Shown here in pieces: positions 50,848 through 59,852 of a stretch of 60,030 nucleotides of DNA. The notes under the pieces are model-generated. The model was not told where the DNA came from. It ran no database searches and saw only the letters and a program-made list of their open reading frames with translations. The DNA is taken from NCBI RefSeq assembly GCF_000818195.1, contig NZ_JTHL01000001.1:9188621-9248650 (forward strand). Direction: 5' to 3'. The DNA comes from Streptomyces sp. 150FB (GTDB taxonomy: Bacteria > Actinomycetota > Actinomycetes > Streptomycetales > Streptomycetaceae). Position 1 is the stretch's first letter, and each line of letters starts with the position of its first letter. The position numbers were made by a program, and so were the translations under genes.

Positions 50848-53800
50848 TCAGCCGTCCGTGGTCAGGCGCAGCGTGTCGAGGTAGATGCCCGGCTCGGCGA
50901 AGACCAGGTAGAGGTCGCGTGTCCTGCCGGCGCCTCCGGCGCCCCGTAGCGTGCCTGTCGCCGTCGTGAAGTTCTGGAGCCCCCCGGTGGGGCCGAACCT
51001 CACCGTGCCGAGCAGCGGTCCGTCCGGCCGGTCGGCGTGGACACTGATCGCCGGGTGCGTGACCCGCGCCCAGGACGCGGTGGTCGTCGCCACGCGAAGT
51101 TCGACCGAGCGCGCCTCGCGTACGTCGACGTTCGAGAAGCCGATGTGGTCACCCGGGTGGCGTGAGGTGACCGAGTGGTAGCCGCCGCGCCGTGCCAGCG
51201 TGTTCTGCTTGGACACCTCCCAGTGACTGATACCGGGACTGCTCACCGTGTAGTACTCCCAGGCGTTGCGCGCCGTGCTCGTGAGGTCGAGCGCGCCGAT
51301 CCTGTGCGCGGTGAGGACGAGCGTCGTGCTGAGCCTGATGTCGGCCGACGAGGCGCCGACCATCAGCCTGTAGTGCCCGCTCTCGACCACAGTGCTCTGG
51401 CTGGCGGGGTCCCACACGGCCAGGGCCTTCGGGTCGACCTCGATGCTCACCTTCCTGCGTTCACCGGGCTTCACCGACTTGATCCGCCGGAACCCCACCA
51501 GTTGCTTGACCGGGACGTTCGCCCCGTACACGGAGTCCTGCGCGTGCGCGTAGACCTGCACGACCTCGTCGCTGGTCACCCTGCCCGTGTTGGTCACGTC
51601 GAGGCCGACGGTGAACGCGTCGCCGTCGGACGTCTCTTCGGGGACCGACAGACCGCCGTAGCGGAAGCCGGTGTACGTCAGGCCGTGGCCGAAGGGATAG
51701 GTGTGCGGCGCCTTCGAGTAGCGATACGTCAGCCGGGCAGACAACTGGTCGTACTGGAGCATGTCGACCGTGTACTGAGGCTCGTGCCCGTCCGCGTCGG
51801 GTCCCAGCTTCGGCAGGGACGACTCGTCGGCCAGCCAGGTCGAACTCAGCCGGCCGGCCGGCGCGTAGTCGCCGAACAGCACGTCGGCCAGCGCCGTCCC
51901 CGCCGCCTGGCCCGCGTGCGACGAGTAGACGATCGCCGCGACATCTGGATTGTCCTGGATGTCCCCCAGCGCGAACGGATAGCTGCTCATCACGACCACG
52001 ATCGTCCTGCCCGGACGTGCGGCGGCCGTCGCGCGCACGAGGTCCGACTGCTGGGCCGAGAGCGCGAGACCGGGACGGTCCTGGCTCTCGCGGGCGTTGA
52101 CCCTGACGTGGTTGCCGATCACCACCACGGCGTAGTCCGCCGCCTTCGCGAGCTCGGCCGCCTTGTGCGTGCCGCGTTCCACTACGACCTCGGTGAACTT
52201 CGCTGTGGACCGGAGCTGCTCGTCGCCGGCCTCGAAGTCGTCGTGGTCCAGGGTGGGGGCGAGCAGGTGAGCGGGGTCGTCCCCTGCGCGGACATAGCGG
52301 CCGGTGGGGAACTGCCGGTAGAACTGGTCGTTCTCGATGTAGTCCACTCCGTAGATCGAGCGGGTGCCGTCCTCGTTGCGCAGGTAGTGGAAGTTGGTGT
52401 TGGTGTTCCACTGGGCGTCGCCGTCGGGCATCGTGCTCTGCGAAGTCCGAAGCTGCGTCGCACTGTTGACGATGTCCTGGTCCGTGTTGACATAGCCGCC
52501 GGTGGAGACGCTCTTGAAGAAGTGCTGGTCGAAGCCCCAGTCGTAGACCTGGAACTGCTGCTCGGCGCCGATGTGTTCGGCGTCGGCCGTCATCTGCGCG
52601 TCCCCGGAGGCAGCGGTGACATACGTCCCGTGGGCGACCGACTTCCAGGCGACGGTGTCGGTGCCGTTGGCGAACGTCACCCGGTCCGCCCCGATCTTCT
52701 CGCGGACACCTCGCAGCGGTGTGACCCGCTGGTCGTCGGGCGGCGCCGGACTGTAGTAGTCGCGCAGATTGACATCCGCGAGCGGGCCGACAAGCGCGAG
52801 AGTGCCTACCTTCGAGCCCCGCAGCGGCAGCACGCCCCGGTCGTTCTTCAACAGCACCATCTGTTCCTGGGCCGCCAGCAGGGCGAGCTGCCTGCTGGCT
52901 CGCAGCTCCTGCGGATTCTGGTTCGGGGGCACGGTCTTGACGGTGTACGGGCTGGCGTCGCCGTCGAGGGCTCCCGAACGTATCTGGTAGGCCAGCCAGT
53001 CCCGTACCACCCGGTCGACGTGCTCCATCGAAGCACCGAGGACACCCTTGGCCACCGCGCTGCGGGCGGCGTCGTCCGCCTTGAACCCCGCGCCGTTGCC
53101 GTCCGAGAAGTTGGACATGCCCGAGCGCAGCAGCAGGGCGCCCGTGGTGGCCTGGTTCGTCGCGTCGTCCGACGGCTGCGGGCTCAGCCCCGCCACGTAG
53201 GAGACGTCGGCCTTCTCGGGAACCGTCAGGGGGAAGACGTACGGAGCGCCCTTGGTGTTGTAGACGTTGAACTCGTCCCAGGCGTCGGAGACGAACATGA
53301 AGCTGCCCGGCGCCCAGTCGTCGCGCACCTTCTGGAGGATCGGATTCACGTTGCTCGGTACGCCGTTGATCAGGTTGTAGGAGACCATCGCGCCCAGCAC
53401 CGCCCCCGCCTCCACCGGCATCCGGTAGCTGACGAGGTTGAACTCGTGCATCGCCCGCGCGCTCATGCTGCTGCTCGAACGGGCCCGGTTCCACTCGTGG
53501 TTGTAGGCGAAGAAGTGCTTCATCTCCGGCTTGGCCAGGATGTACAGCGGATGGCGGCCCTTGATGCCGAAGGCGTAGGCCGTGCCCAACGTCCCGCTCA
53601 GGAAGGGGTCTTCGCCGTACCCCTCCTCGTATCTGCCGGCCAGCGGGTTGCTCCGGACATCCGCCACGGGAGCCCAGGCACGCAGGCTCGCCGGGTTCTT
53701 CGACCTGATCTCGAACCCGACGACATGGCCCATGGACTCGACGAGGTCGGTGTCCCAGGTCGAGCCGAACCCGATCGCCTGGGGGAACATCGTGGCGTTG

Positions 53801-54186
53801 GCCACCTGTCCGGAGCCGTGCAGTCCCTCCACGCCCGAACTGCTGCGCGCGGGAAGCCGGTAGCCGTCGCTCAGTGTCATGGCGGGGAGACCGGTGAGGC
53901 AGCCGAGCTTCTGCTCGTCGGTCATCAGGGCGAGCAGGGAGTCCACTCGGCGGTCGAGCGGCAGCGAGGTGTCCAGGTAGTCGGCGGCGCCGGCTGCGGC
54001 CGCTGCCGTCCCTGTGGGGCCGGTGGCGGCTTCGGCGTACGGTGCGAGCGGGCCGAGGGCGGCGCCCGCGGTGCCTGCCGCGAGCACGCCGAGGAGCACG
54101 CGCCGGCTGGGTCCTTCCGCGGGCCCCGAGGCGTTGGTGCCCGAGGGGTTGGTGCCCGAGGTGTTGGTGTGGCTGTTCTGGTTCAT
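50848..54186 (-). CDS. secreted GH3 glycosidase with inserted beta-trefoil-like and C-terminal CBM6-like domains
   Basis: A 1112-residue protein. A twin-arginine-like signal (SRRVLLGVLAAGTAGAAL) precedes the GH3 barrel, with the nucleophile Asp in FMFVSDAWDEF (near residue 300). The GH3 C-terminal sandwich is split by an insert at about 510-650 with repeated short strands (GTYVTAASGD, GGYVNTDQD), resembling a fascin/trefoil fold. The sandwich resumes at YAVVVIGNHVRVNARESQDR, and the FN3-like domain with YPFGHGLTYTGF follows. Residues about 980-1112 look like a CBM6 module. The ATG at 54186 has GGAGG upstream. It is probably a beta-glucosidase or beta-xylosidase working on xyloglucan-type material. 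Confidence 0.85.
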   Translation of the reverse strand: MNQNSHTNTSGTNPSGTNASGPAEGPSRRVLLGVLAAGTAGAALGPLAPYAEAATGPTGTAAAAAGAADYLDTSLPLDRRVDSLLALMTDEQKLGCLTGLPAMTLSDGYRLPARSSSGVEGLHGSGQVANATMFPQAIGFGSTWDTDLVESMGHVVGFEIRSKNPASLRAWAPVADVRSNPLAGRYEEGYGEDPFLSGTLGTAYAFGIKGRHPLYILAKPEMKHFFAYNHEWNRARSSSSMSARAMHEFNLVSYRMPVEAGAVLGAMVSYNLINGVPSNVNPILQKVRDDWAPGSFMFVSDAWDEFNVYNTKGAPYVFPLTVPEKADVSYVAGLSPQPSDDATNQATTGALLLRSGMSNFSDGNGAGFKADDAARSAVAKGVLGASMEHVDRVVRDWLAYQIRSGALDGDASPYTVKTVPPNQNPQELRASRQLALLAAQEQMVLLKNDRGVLPLRGSKVGTLALVGPLADVNLRDYYSPAPPDDQRVTPLRGVREKIGADRVTFANGTDTVAWKSVAHGTYVTAASGDAQMTADAEHIGAEQQFQVYDWGFDQHFFKSVSTGGYVNTDQDIVNSATQLRTSQSTMPDGDAQWNTNTNFHYLRNEDGTRSIYGVDYIENDQFYRQFPTGRYVRAGDDPAHLLAPTLDHDDFEAGDEQLRSTAKFTEVVVERGTHKAAELAKAADYAVVVIGNHVRVNARESQDRPGLALSAQQSDLVRATAAARPGRTIVVVMSSYPFALGDIQDNPDVAAIVYSSHAGQAAGTALADVLFGDYAPAGRLSSTWLADESSLPKLGPDADGHEPQYTVDMLQYDQLSARLTYRYSKAPHTYPFGHGLTYTGFRYGGLSVPEETSDGDAFTVGLDVTNTGRVTSDEVVQVYAHAQDSVYGANVPVKQLVGFRRIKSVKPGERRKVSIEVDPKALAVWDPASQSTVVESGHYRLMVGASSADIRLSTTLVLTAHRIGALDLTSTARNAWEYYTVSSPGISHWEVSKQNTLARRGGYHSVTSRHPGDHIGFSNVDVREARSVELRVATTTASWARVTHPAISVHADRPDGPLLGTVRFGPTGGLQNFTTATGTLRGAGGAGRTRDLYLVFAEPGIYLDTLRLTTDG

Positions 54187-54221
54187 GTCACGGTCCTCCG
54201 ACAGGAGACGCTCCGGGATGG

Positions 54222-54235
54222 TCGAATCGATTCGA
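54222..54235. promoter_or_regulatory. LacI-type operator, copy 1
   Basis: TCGAATCGATTCGA is a perfect 14-bp palindrome with central CG, 36 bases before the GH3 start. The same 14 bases recur before importer system 3 (59754-59767). Confidence 0.85.
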
Positions 54236-54305
54236 TGAGGGGCGGGGTCAGGCCCGGCCTGAGAGGTGGTGGGGCGCGGGCGGCGGTACGGGGGCGGGGC
54301 GCCGG

Positions 54306-56618
54306 TCAGCGCGAACGGACTGTCAGCCGTGGTGTACCGGCCGGACACCTGTACAGCGCCCCGAGCGGATCAGGGACGCCCTCCCCGTCGGGCGCCGCCC
54401 CCACGAGCAGGACGTTCCAGGGGACTCGGGCCGCGGTCTCGACCACGATCTCCTCGCCCGTACGCCGTGTGGTGAAGACCGCGGCGGCGCCCGAGCCGTC
54501 CGCGGTGGGGACGGTCGTCGTGGTCGCCGAGCCGTCGGCCGGCGCGTACACGCGCAGGGTCACGTCGTGGGCCCAGTCGTACACGGGCGCCTCGTCCAGG
54601 GCCCCGAAAGGCACCACCGCACCGGGCCGCGCCAGCAGCGGCATCGTGTCAAAACCGTGCGTCTCGCGCTGCCAGCCGGGACCCGACACCCGCGCGCCGG
54701 TGAGAACGTTCGTCCAGGTACCTGCGGGCAGGTAGTACTCGACGGTGCCGTCCTCGGTGAACACCGGCGCGACCAGCAGATCGTCACCGAGCATGTACTG
54801 ACTGTCCAGCGGCCGGCAGGCAGGGTCGTCGGGGAACTCCAGCGCCATGGCGCGCATCATCGGGGTGCCGGCGTCCCTGGCCTGTGTCGCCGCCCCGTAG
54901 AGGTAGGGCATCAGCCGGTGCTTGAGCCGGGTGAAGGCGCGGGTGACGGCCACCGCTTCGTCGCCGTAGTCCCACGGCACCCGGTAGGACTTGCTGCCGT
55001 GGAGCCTGCTGTGCGACGACAACAGGCCGAACTGCACCCACCGTTTGAAGAGGGCGGGGCTCGGGGTGCCCTCGAACCCGCCGATGTCGTGGCTCCAGAA
55101 ACCGAAGCCGGAGAGGCCGAGCGAGAGACCGCCGCGCAGTGACTCGGCCATCGCCTCGAAGGACGACTCGCAGTCCCCGCCCCAGTGCACCGGCAGCCGC
55201 TGGCCTCCGGTGGTGGCCGAGCGGGCGAAGAGGACGGCCTCGCCCTCACCGCGTACCTCCCGCAGCAGGTCGAACACCGTCTCGTTGTAGAGCTGTGTGT
55301 AGTAGTTGTGCATCCGCTCCGGGTCCGAGCCGTCATGCCACTTCACATCGACGGGGACGCGCTCGCCGAAGTCCGTCTTGAAGCAGTCCACGCCCTGGTC
55401 GAGCAGCAGCCGCAGCTTGTCCGCGTACCAGGTGCGTGCCGCCGGGTTGGTGAAGTCGACCAGGGCCATGCCGGCCTGCCACCGGTCCCACTGCCAGACG
55501 TCCCCGTCCGGCTGCCTCAGCAGGTAACCTCCGGCCATCCCCTCGGCGAACAGCGGTGATTTCTGGGCGATGTAGGGGTTGATCCAGACGCAGACGCGCA
55601 GCCCGCGCTCCTTGAGACGGGCCAGCATCCCGCGCGGGTCGGGGAACACGGCCGGGTCCCAGACGAAGTCGCTCCACTGGTACTCGCGCATCCAGAAGCA
55701 GTCGAAGTGGAAGACACTGAGCGGGATTTCGGCGTCGGCCATGCCCTGGACGAAACGGGTCACGGTCTCCTCGTCGTACGAGGTGGTGAAGGAGGTCGAG
55801 AGCCAGAGGCCGAACGACCAGGCGGGCGGCAGCGCGGGGCGGCCGGTGAGCGCGGTGTAGCGGGCGAGGATCTCCTTGGGCGTCGGGCCGTTGACGACGA
55901 AGAACTCCAGGCTCTGGTCCTCCACACTGAACTGGACCTGGCCCACGGCCTCCGAGCCGACCTCGTAGGACACCTGCCCCGGGTGGTTGACGAAGACGCC
56001 GTAGCCCCGGGTGGTGAGGTGGAACGGGATGTTCTTGTACGCCTGTTCGCTGCTGGTGCCGCCGTCCGACTGCCAGATGTCGACGCTCTGCCCGTTCCGG
56101 ACGAGCGGAGTGAACCGCTCGCCGAGCCCGTAGACACTCTCGCCGACACCGAGCGTGTGCTGCGCGAGCATGAAGTGCCTGTCCTCGGCGTCGACGGCGA
56201 TGCCGGTGCCGCGTGAGCCGATGGAGGTGAGGTGCCGGCCGTCGGATGAGAAGTCGAGCTGCCAGGGGGCAGCGGTGTCCACCTTCAGGGAGAGCGCGCC
56301 GGACACCAGCTCGACTACGGAACCTTCGCGCACCACTGTGCCGGGAGTGGGGCCGGGGGCCTCCGCGAGTGCGAACTCCGGCCGCCCGGCGGCCCGTCCG
56401 GCGAAGTGCGTGCAGCGGACGCCGATCACGCCCTCGGCCGGTGACCAGCACTCCACGGTCAGCAGGGGGCCGTCGAGGGTGTCGCCCCGGTGGTTGATCC
56501 GCTTGACCGGTGCGTAGAGGGTGACCCGGTCGTCGGTGACGACGGAGTCGGTCACCCCGGCCGCGTAGTGGGCCGTGACACCGGGGCGCATCATCCAGTG
56601 GCCATCGGTGAACTTCAT
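54306..56618 (-). CDS. yicI: GH31 alpha-xylosidase, YicI type
   Basis: A 770-residue cytosolic enzyme that removes alpha-1,6-xylose from xyloglucan oligosaccharides such as isoprimeverose. The N-terminus MKFTDGHWMMRPGVTAHYAA is the hallmark of the YicI branch. The nucleophile Asp is in CFKTDFGERVP (near residue 415) and the acid/base Asp in HWGGDCESSFEAM (near 480). VFHFDCFWMREYQWSDFVWD and FGFWSHDIGGFEG are further marks. Length matches YicI (772). It follows the permease gene after 40 bases and is the last gene of the importer operon, so it cleaves what that importer brings in. Confidence 0.92.
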   Translation of the reverse strand: MKFTDGHWMMRPGVTAHYAAGVTDSVVTDDRVTLYAPVKRINHRGDTLDGPLLTVECWSPAEGVIGVRCTHFAGRAAGRPEFALAEAPGPTPGTVVREGSVVELVSGALSLKVDTAAPWQLDFSSDGRHLTSIGSRGTGIAVDAEDRHFMLAQHTLGVGESVYGLGERFTPLVRNGQSVDIWQSDGGTSSEQAYKNIPFHLTTRGYGVFVNHPGQVSYEVGSEAVGQVQFSVEDQSLEFFVVNGPTPKEILARYTALTGRPALPPAWSFGLWLSTSFTTSYDEETVTRFVQGMADAEIPLSVFHFDCFWMREYQWSDFVWDPAVFPDPRGMLARLKERGLRVCVWINPYIAQKSPLFAEGMAGGYLLRQPDGDVWQWDRWQAGMALVDFTNPAARTWYADKLRLLLDQGVDCFKTDFGERVPVDVKWHDGSDPERMHNYYTQLYNETVFDLLREVRGEGEAVLFARSATTGGQRLPVHWGGDCESSFEAMAESLRGGLSLGLSGFGFWSHDIGGFEGTPSPALFKRWVQFGLLSSHSRLHGSKSYRVPWDYGDEAVAVTRAFTRLKHRLMPYLYGAATQARDAGTPMMRAMALEFPDDPACRPLDSQYMLGDDLLVAPVFTEDGTVEYYLPAGTWTNVLTGARVSGPGWQRETHGFDTMPLLARPGAVVPFGALDEAPVYDWAHDVTLRVYAPADGSATTTTVPTADGSGAAAVFTTRRTGEEIVVETAARVPWNVLLVGAAPDGEGVPDPLGALYRCPAGTPRLTVRSR

Positions 56619-56658
56619 CTGCGCTCCTGCTCGGTGGGAGTACGGAAGGGGATCGGCA

Positions 56659-57483
56659 TCACTTGACGGAGCCGCCGGTTATCCCGGCGGCGACGTATTT
56701 CTGGGCCAGCACCAGGAGGATCGCCGCCGGTACCGCCGAAACGACCGCGGTCGCCATGACGGCGCCCCAGTCACTGACATGCGCGCCGATGTACTCGTAC
56801 ATCGAGAGGGTGATCGGCTTGACCGCGTCGGTGGTGTTGAGCGTCAGAGCGAACATGAAGTCCGACCACGCGAAGAGGAAGGTGAACAGGCCTGCCGTGA
56901 TGAGGGCGTTGCGGCTCATCGGCAGCACGACGCGCCAGAAGGCGGTGAACCGGTTCGCGCCGTCGACCAGCGCGGCTTCCACGACCTCACGCGGGATCGA
57001 GACCATGAATGCCCGCAGCAGCACGATGGAGAACGGCAGCCCGAGTGAGGCGTCGGCCAGGATCAGCCCGAACGTCGAGTTGACCAGGTGCAGATCGACA
57101 TAGGCGCTGTACAGCGCGTTGGCGATGACGATGCCCGGCACCATCTGGGTGATCAGCGTGCCGAACACCATGCTGCGGCTGCCGCGCAGCCCGAGCTGGG
57201 CGAGGCCGTACGCCGCCGGGGCCGCGAGAGCCAGGCACACCACCACGGCGCCGACCGCCACTACCAGGCTCGTCACCAGTGAGTCGCCCTGAGTGCTCAG
57301 CGCGCGGCTGAAGTTGCTCCAGCCGGGCGCGGTGGGCAGCCAGTCGGTCGAGGCGAGACTCTCGCCGGGCTGAAGGGCGATGTTGAGCATCCAGTACAGC
57401 GGGAAGAGGAGGATGACCAGAATGATCAGCGCGATGACGGTATTGCCGCCACGGCGCAGGTCGCGGGTGGGCACAGCAATCAC
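56659..57483 (-). CDS. ABC sugar permease, MalG-type (system 3)
   Basis: A 274-residue permease with six predicted helices (TVIALIILVILLFPLYWMLN). The EAA loop is VEAALVDGANRFTAFWRVVL (near residue 165), and the end reads KYVAAGITGGSVK as usual for MalG. The GTG at 57483 overlaps the stop of its MalF-type partner by 4 bases, and a purine run (AGGGGAA) lies just before it. A second in-frame GTG at 57474 is possible. Confidence 0.9.
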   Translation of the reverse strand: MIAVPTRDLRRGGNTVIALIILVILLFPLYWMLNIALQPGESLASTDWLPTAPGWSNFSRALSTQGDSLVTSLVVAVGAVVVCLALAAPAAYGLAQLGLRGSRSMVFGTLITQMVPGIVIANALYSAYVDLHLVNSTFGLILADASLGLPFSIVLLRAFMVSIPREVVEAALVDGANRFTAFWRVVLPMSRNALITAGLFTFLFAWSDFMFALTLNTTDAVKPITLSMYEYIGAHVSDWGAVMATAVVSAVPAAILLVLAQKYVAAGITGGSVK

Positions 57484-58433
57484 TTCCCCTGGCCGAAGTC
57501 GGACCTGTTGACCCGCAGATAGAGCACGGCGAAGACCGCGCTGACAAGAATGAGAATGTTGCCGGCCACCGCGCCCTGGCCGAAGTCGAGCTGCTGGAAG
57601 GACAGTTGATAGGTGACTGTGCCCACGGTCTGGGTGGAGTCGGCGGGACCTCCGCCGGTGAGGGCGAGGATCAGGTCGAGGATCTTGACCGTCGACATGA
57701 AGCCGAGCACGAGCACCACGGTCACGACGGGGCGCAGCATCGGGAGCGTGACATCGCGAAAGGTGCGCCAGGCCCCGGCGCCGTCCAGTGCGGCCGCCTC
57801 GTACAGGTCCCGGGGGATCTCCTGGAGCCCGCCGTACAGGATCACCATGTTGAACGGGATCCCGACCCAGATGTTGACCAGGACGGCGGAGAGCAGAGCG
57901 ACGTTCGGGCTGCTGAGCCAGGGGACCGGGGAGTCCACGAAATGCAGGTTCATCAGCAGGGTGTTGAGGACCCCGGTGTCCTGGTCGAGCAGCTTCCGCC
58001 AGACGACGGCGGACACCACCATCGGAACCAGCCAGGGCAGCAGCAGGACCGCCCGGACGAAGCCGGACAGTTTGAAGCGCCGGGAGAAGAACACGGCGAG
58101 CGCCAGGCCGAGGACGAACTGGCCGAGCAGCGAACCGAGAGTGAAAACGACGGTGTGCCACAGCGAGCCGGTGAACAGCGGGTTGTCGAACACCCCGCGC
58201 CAGTTGTCGAGGCCGTTGAAGGGCGCGGCGCCGGTGAAGAACGTACGGGGCGTGTAGTGCTGGAAGCTCATGACGACGTTGCGTACGAGCGGATAGCCGA
58301 AGAACGCCAGCATGTAGAGCAGGGCGGGGACGACGAAGCACCAGCGCAGCAGTTTGGCGCGGCGGCCGGGGGCTCCGGCGACGGACGCGGCTCCGGCCGG
58401 TGACACGGGGACGGAGGGAGCGGTGATGGTCAT
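57480..58433 (-). CDS. ABC sugar permease, MalF-type (system 3)
   Basis: A 317-residue membrane protein with six predicted helices (CFVVPALLYMLAFFGYPLVR). The EAA loop is YEAAALDGAGAWRTFRDVTL (near residue 220). It starts 10 bases after the binding-protein gene. As in the other two systems of this window, no ATPase gene is linked, so a shared MsiK-like ATPase is expected. Confidence 0.92.
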   Translation of the reverse strand: MTITAPSVPVSPAGAASVAGAPGRRAKLLRWCFVVPALLYMLAFFGYPLVRNVVMSFQHYTPRTFFTGAAPFNGLDNWRGVFDNPLFTGSLWHTVVFTLGSLLGQFVLGLALAVFFSRRFKLSGFVRAVLLLPWLVPMVVSAVVWRKLLDQDTGVLNTLLMNLHFVDSPVPWLSSPNVALLSAVLVNIWVGIPFNMVILYGGLQEIPRDLYEAAALDGAGAWRTFRDVTLPMLRPVVTVVLVLGFMSTVKILDLILALTGGGPADSTQTVGTVTYQLSFQQLDFGQGAVAGNILILVSAVFAVLYLRVNRSDFGQGK

Positions 58434-58443
58434 GGCTGTCTCC

Positions 58444-59673
58444 TCACTCGTCGGCCTTTGCCTGTGACTGGGCCTGTCTGAGGGCGGCTTCCGGTGTGGC
58501 GCGCCCGGTCAGCACGGACTGGAAGGCGCCCGACAGGGCGTCGGAGACGACCGGCCACCGCGCGCCGACCCGGTCGGTGCGCGAGCGCGCGGTGGCGACC
58601 TCGTCGGCGAACGCCCCGAGTTCCGGGTTCTGCGCCTTGTACTGGGCGGAGGCGCTCTTCAGTGTGGGTACGTTGTTGACCGACTCGCCCCAGGCCACCT
58701 GGTTCTTCGCCTCGTTGAGACAGTTGATGATCTTCGCGGCGGTGCTCTGGCGGCCCGGGTCGCCGGTCTGGGGGAGGGCCATGACGGTGCCGCCGATGGG
58801 GGGCACCGGCGGCCGGCCGGCCTCCGGTACGGGTATGGCGGCCACCGCCCAGTGCAGGTCCTTGTGCCCGTTCAGGACGGGCACCTGCCAGGGGCCGTTG
58901 ACCATCATCGCGGCCCGGCCGGCGATGAACTGGTCGTTGACGTCCTGCTGGTTCCAGGTCACGACGGCGCTGGAGGTCACCTTCTCGTCGACCAGGTCCT
59001 TCCACAACTGGAGGGCGGGGGCGCCCTTGCCGTCGTCGAGATGTGCCTCGTCACCGCCGGCCGACCAGAAGAACGGCAGGAACTGGTAGACGCCGTCCGC
59101 GTCTGGCGTCGCGCTGAACGCCATCCCGTACGTCGTGCCGTGGGTCAGCAGCTTGGCCGTTGCCTTCAACTCGTCCCAGGTCCTGGGCGGTTTGACGCCC
59201 GCCTTCTTCAGCAGATCGGTGTTGTAGATCAGCGCGAGGGAGTTGACCGACCTGGCGACGCCGTACTGGACCCCGTGGAAGCTGCCCATGGTGATGGCGC
59301 TGCGGGACATGCCCGCCACATCCACCCCCGCCTTCTTCAGGGGCACGAGGCCGCCGGTGTCGGCGAACTGCGGCACCTCGGAGCCGTCCAGTTCCAGGAT
59401 GTCGGTCAGCGAGTGGGACGAGGCCATCCGGAGGGCCTTGGAGACGACCTGGTCGGCGGGGACGCTGGTCTGCTGGACCGTGACGCCGAGCGGTTTCGCG
59501 CACGCGTCGAAGAACTTCTGCTCCTGGTCGTGTTCGAGGGTGTCGGTGGCCGAGTTCAGCACGGTGACGGTGCCCGGGTCCGGTGTCGCGGCACACCCGG
59601 CGAGGCCGGCCACGGACAGCAGGGCCGTGAGGATGACTGCCGGCGCCGGTGGGCGCGGGCGAAACGCTTGCAT
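58444..59673 (-). CDS. sugar ABC transporter substrate-binding lipoprotein (system 3)
   Basis: A 409-residue lipoprotein. The signal ends in the lipobox GLAGC near residue 26. The family-1 binding domain shows SHSLTDILELDGSEVPQFAD, VNSLALIYNTDLLKKAGVKP with PRTWDELKATAK, and FIAGRAAMMVNGPWQVPVLN. Its operon continues with two permeases and a YicI-type alpha-xylosidase, so a xyloglucan oligosaccharide is the likely ligand. The ATG at 59673 follows GGAGAG at 9 bases; the frame is open for 46 more codons across the operator. Confidence 0.9.
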   Translation of the reverse strand: MQAFRPRPPAPAVILTALLSVAGLAGCAATPDPGTVTVLNSATDTLEHDQEQKFFDACAKPLGVTVQQTSVPADQVVSKALRMASSHSLTDILELDGSEVPQFADTGGLVPLKKAGVDVAGMSRSAITMGSFHGVQYGVARSVNSLALIYNTDLLKKAGVKPPRTWDELKATAKLLTHGTTYGMAFSATPDADGVYQFLPFFWSAGGDEAHLDDGKGAPALQLWKDLVDEKVTSSAVVTWNQQDVNDQFIAGRAAMMVNGPWQVPVLNGHKDLHWAVAAIPVPEAGRPPVPPIGGTVMALPQTGDPGRQSTAAKIINCLNEAKNQVAWGESVNNVPTLKSASAQYKAQNPELGAFADEVATARSRTDRVGARWPVVSDALSGAFQSVLTGRATPEAALRQAQSQAKADE

Positions 59674-59753
59674 GGAGGTGGCTCTCCGTTCGTTCGACGG
59701 CTCTGTGAGAGACGGAGATGTTGCGTGGGGCGCCGACGGTCCGGCCCGAATCA

Positions 59754-59767
59754 TCGAATCGATTCGA
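59754..59767. promoter_or_regulatory. LacI-type operator, copy 2
   Basis: TCGAATCGATTCGA, identical to the copy at 54222-54235, lies 81 bases before the start of the binding-protein gene. The two copies tie the GH3 gene and the importer/alpha-xylosidase operon to one repressor. Confidence 0.85.
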
Positions 59768-59852
59768 CAGCGCGACGCCGCGATGTTAGGCGCTCGCGGG
59801 GGCGGCGACAAGGGATCCGACGAGAGATGCGGCTGTCCGTCCTGCCGGCGTG

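Noticed and set aside
51175..54735. Plus-strand open frame of 1186 codons opposite the GH3 and GH31 genes
   Set aside because: It is the antisense of strongly supported genes; its composition (runs of V, R, G, H) and lack of any domain are typical of GC-rich shadow frames.
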